From NCBI GenBank assembly GCA_038049695.1, contig CP142454.1, positions 91,626,001 through 91,690,000 on the forward strand: a stretch of 64,000 nucleotides of DNA, read 5' to 3'. Each line of letters opens with the position of its first letter. The stretch's first letter is position 1. This document shows positions 54,927 through 64,000 of this stretch, piece after piece. The notes beneath the pieces were generated by a model, which was given only the letters and a program-made list of their open reading frames with translations, was not told where the DNA came from and ran no database searches. A program made the translations under genes and the position numbers. The stretch is from Cinnamomum chago. Taxonomy: Eukaryota > Streptophyta > Magnoliopsida > Laurales > Lauraceae.

Positions 54927-55813
54927 GCCGCAGCTAACGCAATTCGGAGTGAAGGGATTTGAATTTCGAGTGGTAGAACGGCTTCACAACCATATACGAG
55001 TGAGAAAGGTGTAAATTGAGTCGCTCCTCGAACTGTGGTACGATAGGCCCAAAGCGCTTCTGGCAATCGTTCGTGCCAATCTCTTTCGTTTTTAGAGACC
55101 ATTTTCTTTAACAGTTTGCATATCGTCTTATTGAATGCTTCGGATAAACCATTGGCTGGTGGGTAATAAGTTGTAGAGGAAATACTTTTGATGTGATATT
55201 TCTCGCAGAATTTATAAAAACGATGGTCTCGAAACTGCGGTCCATTATCATTGACAAACCTATTCGGGACCTCGAACCAACATATAATGTTGGTTTTAAG
55301 AAAGTTAAGAACAACAGCGGTCTTAACTTCATTCAAGGCTACTGCTTCAGCCCATTTAGAAAAGTAGTCCGTCACGACAAATATGAACCGATTCCCCTTT
55401 GATGACGGAGGATTAATCGGCCCTACTATATCCATTCCCCATGCTTCAAATGGCCAGGATGATACTGAAGGGTGCAAAGGTACAGGGGCCCTGTGTATGT
55501 AATCAACATGAAGTTGACAAGCCTTACATCGTTTGGCTAATTCATGTGTATCTTTAATCATGGTTGGCCAATAATAACCCATCCTTCTAATTCGATCACA
55601 TAATTTTGGACTCGGTTGATGTGCTCCACATGTTCCACTATGAGTTTCAGTCATGACTTGATCTGCCTCCTGATTTGATAAACAACGAAGTAAAATACCA
55701 TCATATGACTTTCTATATAGAGTTTTGGTATTGACGTCATAGTAAAATGTAGGAGCCCTCCTTCTTATGCTTGTTCGTTCTTTTGGGTCAACTGGTAAAA
55801 TTCCAAATTGCAC
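54923..55813 (-). CDS. Tat copy C: integrase zinc and catalytic domains
   Basis: 296 open codons, the most intact integrase of the window. It has the HHCC zinc domain (ETHSGTCGAHQPS ... CKACQLHVDYIH) and the core D-D-E: the Asp of GMDIVGPINPP, the Asp of FVNDNGPQFRD, and the Glu of NGLSEAFNKTI. The intact text NGLSEAFNKTICK marks the empty site for element D. Confidence 0.9.
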   Translation of the reverse strand: MQFGILPVDPKERTSIRRRAPTFYYDVNTKTLYRKSYDGILLRCLSNQEADQVMTETHSGTCGAHQPSPKLCDRIRRMGYYWPTMIKDTHELAKRCKACQLHVDYIHRAPVPLHPSVSSWPFEAWGMDIVGPINPPSSKGNRFIFVVTDYFSKWAEAVALNEVKTAVVLNFLKTNIICWFEVPNRFVNDNGPQFRDHRFYKFCEKYHIKSISSTTYYPPANGLSEAFNKTICKLLKKMVSKNERDWHERLPEALWAYRTTVRGATQFTPFSLVYGCEAVLPLEIQIPSLRIALAAA

Positions 55814-55834
55814 ATAATCAATAAATGGGTCACG

Positions 55835-56575
55835 CTAGTCTCCGATTGCCATTTCGCATACAAAAAGTCTACTTGATTTGATTGATTGGCATTCGGCAAC
55901 GGCTTCATGTGTATCTAATGGCGGCAAGATCCTTCTTTTACAAACCAATACTTTAAGGACTTCTCCTTCAGGAAGTGTCATCGAGGCTGCTAGACTTGCT
56001 AGTGCATCTGCCCTTGCATTCTGGCTTCGCGGGATATGTTCAATATTACAATAAATGAACTTGTTCATCAATCGTTGAGCTATCTTATGGTAGGGGGAAT
56101 GTCGGGTTTCATAACTTCGTATTGATCATTCACTTGATTTACAATGAGTTTTGAATCTCCACGTATTTCCAAATGTCGAATTTGTGCCTCATGAGATATT
56201 TCCATTCCCATAATAAGGGCTTGATATTCTGCAATATTATTAGAACATGATTTGATTAGTGAGCAGGAATAAGGGATGATATATCCATCAAAGGGTTACG
56301 AAGAAAACTCCTACCCCAGATATCCTTTCTCCGTTTCCATCCGTCCTACTAGCACCATCAAAATACATTTCCCAAGCTTCTTGTTTTGAGGTCTCAAAGG
56401 TCTCAATGTAAAAGACTGGTTCATCTAGAAAAGCATCCCTTAGCTCGGAATCAGGTGGTAACAGATGCGCAGCCAAGAAATCTGCTAATGCTTGACTTTT
56501 TACTGCTTTTTGTGGGACATATATGATATCATATTGGGAAAGGAGAATGGACCATTTTGCTAATCTTCCACTCAA
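55835..56575 (-). pseudogene. Tat copy C: second (archaeal-type) RNase H
   Basis: MYFDGASRTDGNGERISGVG (56288-56575), and after a frameshift RHLEIRGDSKLIVNQ and NIEHIPRSQNARADALASLAA (55835-56071). It lacks the TGA found in A and B. Its own lesions are the shift near 56290, one near 56095, and TAG at about 55835. Confidence 0.82.
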
Positions 56576-57517
56576 AGATCCCGCCGTTGTTACTAAGGTC
56601 TATAATGGGTTTACACGAGAGACAAGATAAACCGTTTGTGAGAGCAGGTGGTGCCTTAATTTTTGTATTGCAAACATTAGCGCGAGGCATTCTTTCTCTA
56701 TCGGTAGATATCGATGTTCTGCTCCTACCATCATCCACTTAAGTAGTAAAGTGCCACCTCATGCCCTTGGTTATTCTTTTGTGCCAGCATTGCCCCCAAC
56801 TAGTGATCAAGAGCTCGCGTATAAAAAATGAATGGTCTCCCTTGCATTGGAGCAACTAAAACAGGAGGCCTAGTAAGATATTTTTTGATATCTTCAAAGG
56901 CTTCATCACCTGATCCCATACAAAATTCACTCATTTCTTCATTAGACATGAGAATGGCCGGCATCTTCCAGATAAATTAGAAATGAACCTTCGAATATAG
57001 GCCAATCGACCTTGGAGTCCTTTTAGCTCTTTTAGATTTTTTGGAGGTTTCATTTCTAAAATGGCTTTTGTTTTGATTGGATCAAGCTTGATTCCATCTT
57101 TGCGAACAATAAACCCTAAGAACTTTCCCGAAGAAACACCAAAAAAGCATTTCAATGGGTTCATGCGGAGTCTATACCGCCGAAGTCTTTCAAACACTTC
57201 CATGAGGTCTTTGAGGTGATCTTCTTTTCTTTTTGGTTTTAATAGCAAGATCATCTACATAACACTCCAACTTTTTATGTTGCATATCTTTAAAGATTTT
57301 CATCATTGCCCTTTGATAAGTGGCCCCTTCATTTTTTAAACGAAAAGGCATCACGGTGTAACAATAGATTCCAAATGGTGTTCGAAATGCAGTGTGCTTC
57401 TGGTCATTAGGATGCATTTTGATTTGGTTATATCCTGAGAAACCGTCCATAAAAGACATTCTTTCGTAACCAAAAGTATTATCAATCATGATTTCTGCAA
57501 TGGGTAAAGGGAATTCA
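56576..57517 (-). pseudogene. Tat copy C: reverse transcriptase C-half and first RNase H
   Basis: 57190-57517 holds FSGYNQIKMHP, AFRTPFGIYCYTVMPF and ECYVDDLAIKT, including the catalytic YVDD. 56931-57254 holds the thumb and connection (RKDGIKLDPIKTKAI). The RNase H part downstream is broken. The frame begins at the edge of solo LTR E. Confidence 0.85.
57513..57517. repeat. Target site duplication ATTCA, left of E
   Basis: Matches 60776-60780. The host sequence is GATGAATTCCCT-type text in copy A at about 16575-16586. Confidence 0.93.
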
Positions 57518-60500
57518 TGTCGCGACCCCGGACCGAGAGATCCGGGATCGGGACTAATATTGATGTTAGGATGATCCACAACTGCTTAATAATACCATAT
57601 GATTTATTTAATTTCCCACAGGTGTCCGCGGTGAGGATATCATAACCATAATTGAATATTTCTGTTAAATGCGGAAGCATGTAGCAAATCAAATAGTCAA
57701 ACCATCCTTGGTCATAAAAACAATAACACCAGACTAAAATACTGTATCAGAATGAGCAATGATTTATAGCATGTTTCCCAATGGTTGTTAAAGTTAGACG
57801 AAATATCATTTAATCACATTCCCAAAATAGAGGCCAACAAAGGCCAATGTACACAACAACCCAAAAGAATGGTTAAATAGTTCCCCTCAAAATGTTACGC
57901 TTCTCAAAGCAATCTGATGTCTACATGACATCGTCAGCACGCCACTCGACTAGAGGTTGCGGCGCACCTACCGCCTCCTCCGGCTCCTCCTCAAGGAAGC
58001 CGACAACGGGACCTGAGTACCAAAGCAAAGGGTCAGACACGACGGTCTGGCAAGAGAAAGCAAGGATACAACAATATCTAATACAAGAAAATCTATGGCA
58101 AAGCGTATAAATCTGAGTTAAGCAAGAACTCTCATAAAATAGATAAATCATTTGCGATGAACAAGTAAACAATATAAAACATATCAGGTATCCAAGGATT
58201 TGGGAACTAACAAGGTGGCAATCACATAAAGCTAAGTCCTCTGTCACTAAAGTGACAACAGTATCACGGGACGTTGATCTCTGTCACACAAGGTGAGGAG
58301 AAACAACGTATACATATATACAATATAATTATACGGGAACGGGACCACGGTAGCGAACCGGGTATCGGGACGGGACCACTGTATTAGACCGGGTATCGGG
58401 ATCCAAACTGCAGCTGGCGGGACGGGAGAGGGATTTCCAAGTCAGTGGATCAGACTGACAAGGTATCCAAGCTTAGTGATGCCGACTCATAGGATAAAAC
58501 CAATCGAGGCATATCAAGTATTCAAGTACAGTAAATAAACGGTAAATCGGGGGTGCTCAAGGGCACACTGTCTTTCCATATCGGGCAATACATTTCGGGG
58601 CAATTCACTGTTACTATTGTAGCTCCAAAGCTTTTGAGAAAACAAGCCATGCGATGAAATTCCTGGGAATGAGGTGAAACAATACACTATAATGAAATTC
58701 GGGTAAAATATCAATTTAGAAATCCAATTAAGTGAATAGGGGTCCCGTATGTCTATTATAGCCCTTACTTGGTACTCTTTGAGTTTTGAGACATTCCGGG
58801 CTCCTTATGCACTCCTACGATTTTTCCAAAATTTCAAATGACATATTTGTGATATGGTTTCTTTCTCGGATGGCATCAAGCAATGCCTAGTGAATCCCCT
58901 TCGATTGACAAAGCTCAACGCTCGAACAAACCAAAGAGTTCGTTCGAGCGGGGAGCTTTTCGAAACCTGGGGAATTTCGATCACCTGGCGGTCACCTAGC
59001 GGTTAGCCGTCGTTGGGCAGGCGGCTAGCAGCTGGCCGACCGTGCAGCTGACCGCGGCTAAGCTGCAGAAATGCAGCTTACTGGAAAGCTGACCGTCAAA
59101 TGCGGTTACCTGGCGGTTAGCCGCCGATGCATTCGGCGGTTAGCCGCTGGGTAACCGTGGAGCTGACCGAGTTTCAAGTGGGATATCTGATGCTCTCTGG
59201 AAAGGTAACCGAGAGCGGGCGGTTGGCTAGCAGTTAGCCGCCGATGTGTTCGGCGGTTAACCGCTGGCTAACCGTGAGTCTGATCGTATTTGAAGGGGGA
59301 AAATGGAGCTCTCTGGAAAAGTCACCGTGAATGGCGGTTGGCTGGCGGTTAGCCGCCGATGCATTCGGCGGTTAGCCGCTGGCTAACCGTGAGCTGACCG
59401 CCAGTTGCGGAATTGCTCACTGTGTTCAGTTTTGGGTCATTTTCCTCCCCAAAGCCATCTTCCTCACATCCACGAAGTCCTTAAATTAACAACGAGCTAA
59501 TAGCTCCCCCAATGCACCTCTTTACACTTCTCCAAATCCCCATTATGAGTGCCCTCCATCACTTCTTCCATGTCAAGTCCAATGCAAAGAAAAAAAGAAG
59601 TAAACCATTTCACAAACATTCATCTAAGCTATCACAAGGACAATAAATGCCCTACCAACATGTTTACAAAACATTGAATGGGACTATCAAGATACGTTAT
59701 GAGCATTTATTTCAAACAAACCTCATTAAATGAAAGTATGGAAATCATAAATACTTCACCAAACCATTTGAAACTTAAAAACATCCAAACATTCACTTGC
59801 CTCTAGTCCAAGCTAGTTGAAATCAAGCCTTTTATCACCTCTATTGCTCAAAGCCAAGCTACAAATAAAAAATCCCAAAAACAACCCTAAAATGGGTTAC
59901 ACAAGGAATGACAATGAACAAACCAACAATAATGCAAATGTAGTACCTCATGGCCTAGGAGACAACAAATCTAGAAGATGAGAATGATCACTTACCTTGA
60001 AGGTCCTCTAATGGCAATGGTAAGCTCAATGAAGGTCTTGGAATGGAGGGTTCTCCTCACAAATGGTACCAATGGAAAGCTTGAGAGATGAGGGAGTGAT
60101 TGGTGATCTCCAATGTTTGATTGATGAGCCCTAGGTGTGGCTTGGGGATGAAGAAACAAGAAGAAAAAGAAGAAAAGCACAAGAGCAAACCCTAGGCTCA
60201 GTTGTGCTGGAACAAGAATGGAGAGTGAATAGAAAGAAGAGATGGGTTCTCTTTTGTTAACAAAGGGAGCTTGGGTCCCACAACTTAAGGAACTATATTA
60301 GCTGAAATCATCTACTTCAGGACCTCGGATGGGTTCGACGAAGAAGGAAGAAATGATCGTCGAAATATCTAGTTTCCAAAAAGTACATGTTTCGCGGGTT
60401 TCGGGGATATCGAGTTTTGGGTACAGACTTGGTGTGCAATGACTGTTTTGCCCTTTAGGCTATGAAAATCGGGTTTCGGGATCTCGAATGAATACGGGAT

Positions 60501-60775
60501 TAACATGAAAGTTGTTGAGATCTACAAGATGCATGCAACGGGCCAAAAACATAATCCACAATAAATCGGGAAATTCCTCGAGAAAATACAAAGCCGAAAA
60601 GGGAACCCCCAAAGGGCCCCACAAGCTACCAAAGCAAATCAAGACAATCGAATTAGCCCGAAACCATAATCAAAGCTAATCCAAACCCAACTTAACCAGA
60701 AATCACAAATCAAGCTTAGCACTAACACGCAACTTAATTAGCACTAATCGGGTTCACTCGGGTCGGGGTCTTACA
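57518..60775 (-). mobile_element. Solo LTR E, related to the LTR of chromovirus D
   Basis: 3258 bp with a perfect ATTCA duplication and no interior coding region. On the minus strand it starts TGTAAGACCCCGACCCG and ends GGGGTCGCGACA, like the D LTR (TGTTAGACCCCGACC ... GGGGTCGCGACA). It also shares CCTCACCGCGG and CCTGTGGGAAA near its end. It interrupts the reverse transcriptase of Tat copy C. Confidence 0.9.
58983..59407. repeat. 115-bp tandem repeat with GCGGTTAGCCGC dyads in LTR E
   Basis: Units start at about 58983 (degenerate), 59093, 59209 and 59324, spaced 110-116 bases. Each holds GCGGTTAGCCGCCGATG, CGGCGGTTAGCCGCTGG and variants, forming nested inverted repeats, and ends CTCTCTGGAAA. 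GC content is far above the surroundings. Confidence 0.88.
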
Positions 60776-60780
60776 ATTCA
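60776..60780. repeat. Target site duplication ATTCA, right of E
   Basis: Matches 57513-57517. Confidence 0.93.
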
Positions 60781-61126
60781 TCCTTAGGACAAGTCTCATT
60801 TAAATTTCTAAAATCAATACAGATTCTAATCTTGCCATTTTTCTTTGTAATTGGAACGATGTTGGCTAGCCAATCAAGATGTTGTTCCTCCCTAATGAAG
60901 CCAACATCTTTTATCTTTTGAACCTCTTTTCCGATTTTATCCATTTTGTATGGTCGGAAGCTTCTTTGAGCTAGCTTGTTTAATGGGTTTAACATCTTTT
61001 CTTGAACTTAACATATGCATTGCAATTCCTGGATCAAGGCCAGGCATTTTCAGAATAAGATCATGCAAAAACATCTTTAAATTCATTCAAAAGACAAGTA
61101 TACTTCGAAATTTCGTCTTTATTCAA
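60781..61126 (-). pseudogene. Tat copy C: reverse transcriptase N-terminal part
   Basis: KKNGKIRICIDFRNLNETCPK (to the E insertion) with the AGCT duplication at 60969-60976. Upstream, the NKDEIS segment is in another frame, and one extra T near 61048-61051 adds a further shift. Confidence 0.8.
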
Positions 61127-61846
61127 TTATGCATTTGCAAAGATTGGACGGGGGTCACTTTCTGTTCCTAGATTAATTTGTTTAACCTTAGCCTCCGTGG
61201 GGGGACTTGGTTTTACATCTTCCGTTTCTTTTTCCGGTTCGAAGTACATTTCTTCATTTTCATCTACGTCCTCACCTGAAATGGAAATGCAATTAATTGA
61301 AAATACAACCCAACTTGATGAACAATTCAAGTCTTTTTCTTCTTCTTCATGGGAGGGTGTTAAGAGCCTATTGCAGTAACGGTGATTGGCTGTTGTTGTT
61401 GATGGTGGACAATATCCTAGACCATATGGGATGAATCTAACATGTCCATGATTTTCCCACGATCTTACGTGCATCTCCAATGGAACTGGAATGCCACGAC
61501 CCTGCTTCAGTCCTTGTCGGCTGGTTACATCATAACCCATCTTTCGCATTATCAATTTAGCCTTATAGCTATACATCGAGAAATTCGAGGTCCCTTCCAT
61601 AGGAATCTCTCCAACAATCATCTCTGAAGGGTACGATACTTTGTAAAACAAGATAGGTGGCCGATGTTTCATGGGCATAACAAATATTGCTCCTTTCAGT
61701 TCTTCTGGAGGCCTCGGAAGATATATCATCGGGATAGGGAGTTTAACAGAGTCGATAAGTGACTTTTTCCCTCTACCTTCATCTTCTCCCACCAATGATA
61801 TTATGCCGACTGAGACTTTTTTTGATCTGGCACTTGGAACCTTCAC
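61127..61846 (-). CDS. Tat copy C: linker with G-patch-like segment
   Basis: 239 open codons. KMGYDVTSRQGLKQGRGIPV resembles a G-patch, then an acidic EDVDENEEMYFEPEKETED. It has six C where A and B have five (61199-61204), so it preserves the frame the other two lost. It ends in a stop where copy A reads on into NKDEIS. Confidence 0.7.
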   Translation of the reverse strand: MKVPSARSKKVSVGIISLVGEDEGRGKKSLIDSVKLPIPMIYLPRPPEELKGAIFVMPMKHRPPILFYKVSYPSEMIVGEIPMEGTSNFSMYSYKAKLIMRKMGYDVTSRQGLKQGRGIPVPLEMHVRSWENHGHVRFIPYGLGYCPPSTTTANHRYCNRLLTPSHEEEEKDLNCSSSWVVFSINCISISGEDVDENEEMYFEPEKETEDVKPSPPTEAKVKQINLGTESDPRPIFANA

Positions 61847-62573
61847 TAGGCTTTTCTTAATGAAAGTTGTCTCTTCAAGCTTTGGACGAATGCTGATCTT
61901 GGAGCATTCAGGTGCTTTTGTGGCAACGTTAGTAGAGGATTTACCATTTATTATCTCAACACCCTCGAGTAGAGTTTTGCGGGTGGAGGTATAGATACCT
62001 TGAAATTTTTCTTTTTGTTTTTAGATTTTTTGACAATCAATGCTTCCGATGTGCTTTCATTTGCATCACCTTTAGGCTCGGACGTGTAAAATCTAGAATC
62101 CACACAATATGCTTCCATCCCTTTGAAGGGTTTCTTGTCAGCAAAGACTCGACGTACTTCTGAATTTTTATCAATGTATTTGATACATTGGTGTAACGTC
62201 GAAGGGACAACATAGTTTTCATGAATCCATGGCCTTCCGAGGAGCAAATTGTAGGAAGTTTCGGCCCCAATGGCGTAGACCACGACCTAAGATTTCATGT
62301 CTCCAATCTGACATGGAATAACTATCCTACCAATAGCCTTTTGTGTTTCTCCATTGTATGCTGATATGCTGAGTTTTGTATAGATGAGCTTGCTAGTTGG
62401 ATTCCCAAATATTTTAAGGCCAGTAGTGGCATGAGGTTAATTGTTGATCCAGGGTCAATTTGCATTCTTGGTAATTCAACTTCACCGATATATCCTGTGA
62501 AGTATAATGGCCGATTGTGCATTACATCCCCGAGTAACATTTCATCCTTCGTGAAACTGATTGTAGCAGCCAT
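61847..62573 (-). pseudogene. Tat copy C: aspartic protease region
   Basis: MAATISFTKDEMLLGDVMHN and MQIDPGSTINLMPLLALKY (62322-62573), then after a frameshift LLLGRPWIHENYV (61951-62283). The active-site Asp is present but the frame is broken near 62400. Confidence 0.75.
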
Positions 62574-63114
62574 AGCTGCTCTTAAATTGAAGCATTCTTT
62601 ACATTTCTGTTTTTGCTATACTTGTACTTGGTGGACATGAGATGCATATTGGTCTGGGTTCATGAGAGCTGCTGCAGCAGCTTTTCAAATGTCTGGAGAC
62701 AGTCTCAACTTGTCATGCATTCATATACGTGCGGGGATGCGTGCTAGATGTTCAAGCAAACCAAATCTAAAGGGCTCCTGAAGACTAGACAAACCACCAT
62801 TCTTGACATTTCTTTCTGTAAGCTTTGTAGCCTTGTCTTGGTTAACATTTGCATCATAATTTTTATGGTAATCTAGCCCAGAGCGAGTCCCTTTGCCTAC
62901 CTCCTGTACCTCAGGAAAACATAAGGAAATCTCTTCGCTATTTGCTTCTGCAGTTTTCGAAGATTCAGAGGATGTCAAATTGGATGTTGATGAACTCTCT
63001 AGTTTGTCTTCATCAGAAATTTCATGGTCGATCCCAACCATATTACATGGCCAATATAATCCTTCGACATCCTCATCCGCATCCCATGGGGTATCATTAT
63101 CCCATGTTAAGGCT
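62574..63114 (-). pseudogene. Tat copy C: acidic region before protease
   Basis: Open at 62721-63041 (IDHEISDEDKLESSSTSNLT, LCFPEVQEVGKGTRSGLDY). It reads through both codons that are stops in A and B. It lacks the short EEKNEDED-type stretch found in the other two. Confidence 0.75.
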
Positions 63115-64000
63115 TCAATTTCTTGGGGGTGTCCTTGGTCCTCCTACAAAACACCATGGAATTGGGTATAAAGGATTGAGGGGCCCAATTGGTCTAGGCA
63201 TGTGGCTCATTGCATGAATGACCCTTTTTGCTTTGATTTTTCTTCTAGCCACATCATCATATGCCCAGATTTCATCTTCCTCCAACACATATTCGTATGA
63301 TCTTATGTTTTCACTATTGGATGAGTAAAAGATCCACACATCAGAGTCTGAATCTGAACCATCAGCATCATATCCATCAAGTGCCAGTGAATCATCACAT
63401 ACATCTGAGGACTTGTCCACTTCGTCAATCCTATCAATATCTGCATTTTCATTGGCTACTTCCCCCATGATAATTGTAGGAAGATCTTTTCTTTGCCATT
63501 CTAGAGTCAAATTCCATAGGGATGCAGTATAAATGACAATTTTCACTATGCCTTCAATCCATCTCCTAATATCATCATCATCAAGCAATTCATTGTCATC
63601 ATTTGGGTCGGTTGACAAACTCGAGGGTTCTGAAGGGTCACTATCATTCACTGTCGATGTGAGGTCGGGGATAAAGTATAGCTCATCATGGTATCCTTGA
63701 GTAAAAATATGTCGTCTGGTTGAATCTTGACTTAATTCATCTGAACTTTCGGAAGAAATCACGCCATCTATATATCCCCATCTAAGGCCATAATTACCAT
63801 CACCTTGATCCAGTTCTTTTTTCAACTCTACCAGTGAGGGACAGTTGCATGAGAGTATATCCTCTTTTAACTCACTTAATTCATCTTTCTGCTTTTGATT
63901 TTCTAAAGACAAAAAGAGATCAAGTGACAAGAAGTCCTTGAGAGTAAATGGAACTCGAGGCTCTTGTGTTAACAAATCTACTGGGGTGACAACCTCTTTT
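63115..64000 (-). pseudogene. Tat copy C: gag-protease spacer, cut by the window edge
   Basis: 286 open codons at 63115-63975 with TQEPRVPFTLKDFLSLDLFL, the Ser/Asp-rich middle and SDSDVWIFYSSNSENIRSYE. It is uninterrupted where B carries F2 (63418-63422) and where A carries the CACTA end. It continues beyond 64000 after a frame break near 63976. Confidence 0.8.

Noticed and set aside
57892-58247. ORFs within solo LTR E
   Set aside because: They are non-coding LTR sequence with no domain and no counterpart in the D LTR.

Overview
The window is repeat-dominated nuclear DNA from a flowering plant. The evidence is two Sirevirus-like Ty1/copia elements, a Tekay-type chromovirus with a C-terminal chromodomain, Tat-lineage Ty3/gypsy elements with the extra RNase H typical of plants, a CACTA transposon end, and fragments of plant genes. 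The species cannot be told from the sequence. I see no intact host gene, no rRNA or tRNA gene and no CRISPR array.

Layout. 1-13995 looks like the inside of a CACTA transposon. Its right terminus (CACTAC... read on the minus strand) is at 13995, with subterminal GTGACAC motifs. A two-exon En/Spm-type protein fragment (1840-2450), a broken NRT1/PTR transporter exon (3780-4065) and a host-like ORF lie to its left. That ORF is split by a 7.5 kb Sirevirus-like element, F1 (5666-13179, target duplication AAGAG). F1 keeps a single gag-derived ORF and no pol. From 13996 to the end, the backbone is three Tat copies: A (plus; 13996-18963 and 31502-32054), B (minus; 35881-40260 and 47811-51653) and C (minus; from about 54241 to beyond 64000). 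A is followed by a Tat LTR and a plus-strand 5' ORF1 piece that joins directly to minus-strand B at 35880/35881. B and C share one LTR (about 51654-54230).

Younger elements are nested in this backbone. Chromovirus D (18964-31501) sits in the integrase of A and is itself interrupted by a copia solo LTR, G (25052-27038). A gene-free Sirevirus derivative, F2 (40261-47810, target duplication TTGTC), sits in B. A solo LTR, E (57518-60775, target duplication ATTCA), related to the D LTR sits in the reverse transcriptase of C. The three Tat copies act as mutual empty-site controls, so most insertion points can be placed to the base.

How the parts relate. F1 and F2 have complete cis signals (LTRs, TATA boxes, tRNA-Met-type primer sites, multiple polypurine tracts) but little or no protein capacity, so they must have moved with proteins supplied in trans. 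F2 is very young, because its two 2219-bp LTRs look identical. Tat copies A and B share several inactivating lesions that C lacks, and they face each other as an inverted pair around a loop of about 5 kb. All three Tat copies share a four-base AGCT duplication that shifts the polymerase reading frame. LTRs of unrelated families here carry clusters of CpG-rich palindromes; in F1 and F2 these lie directly upstream of the TATA box.
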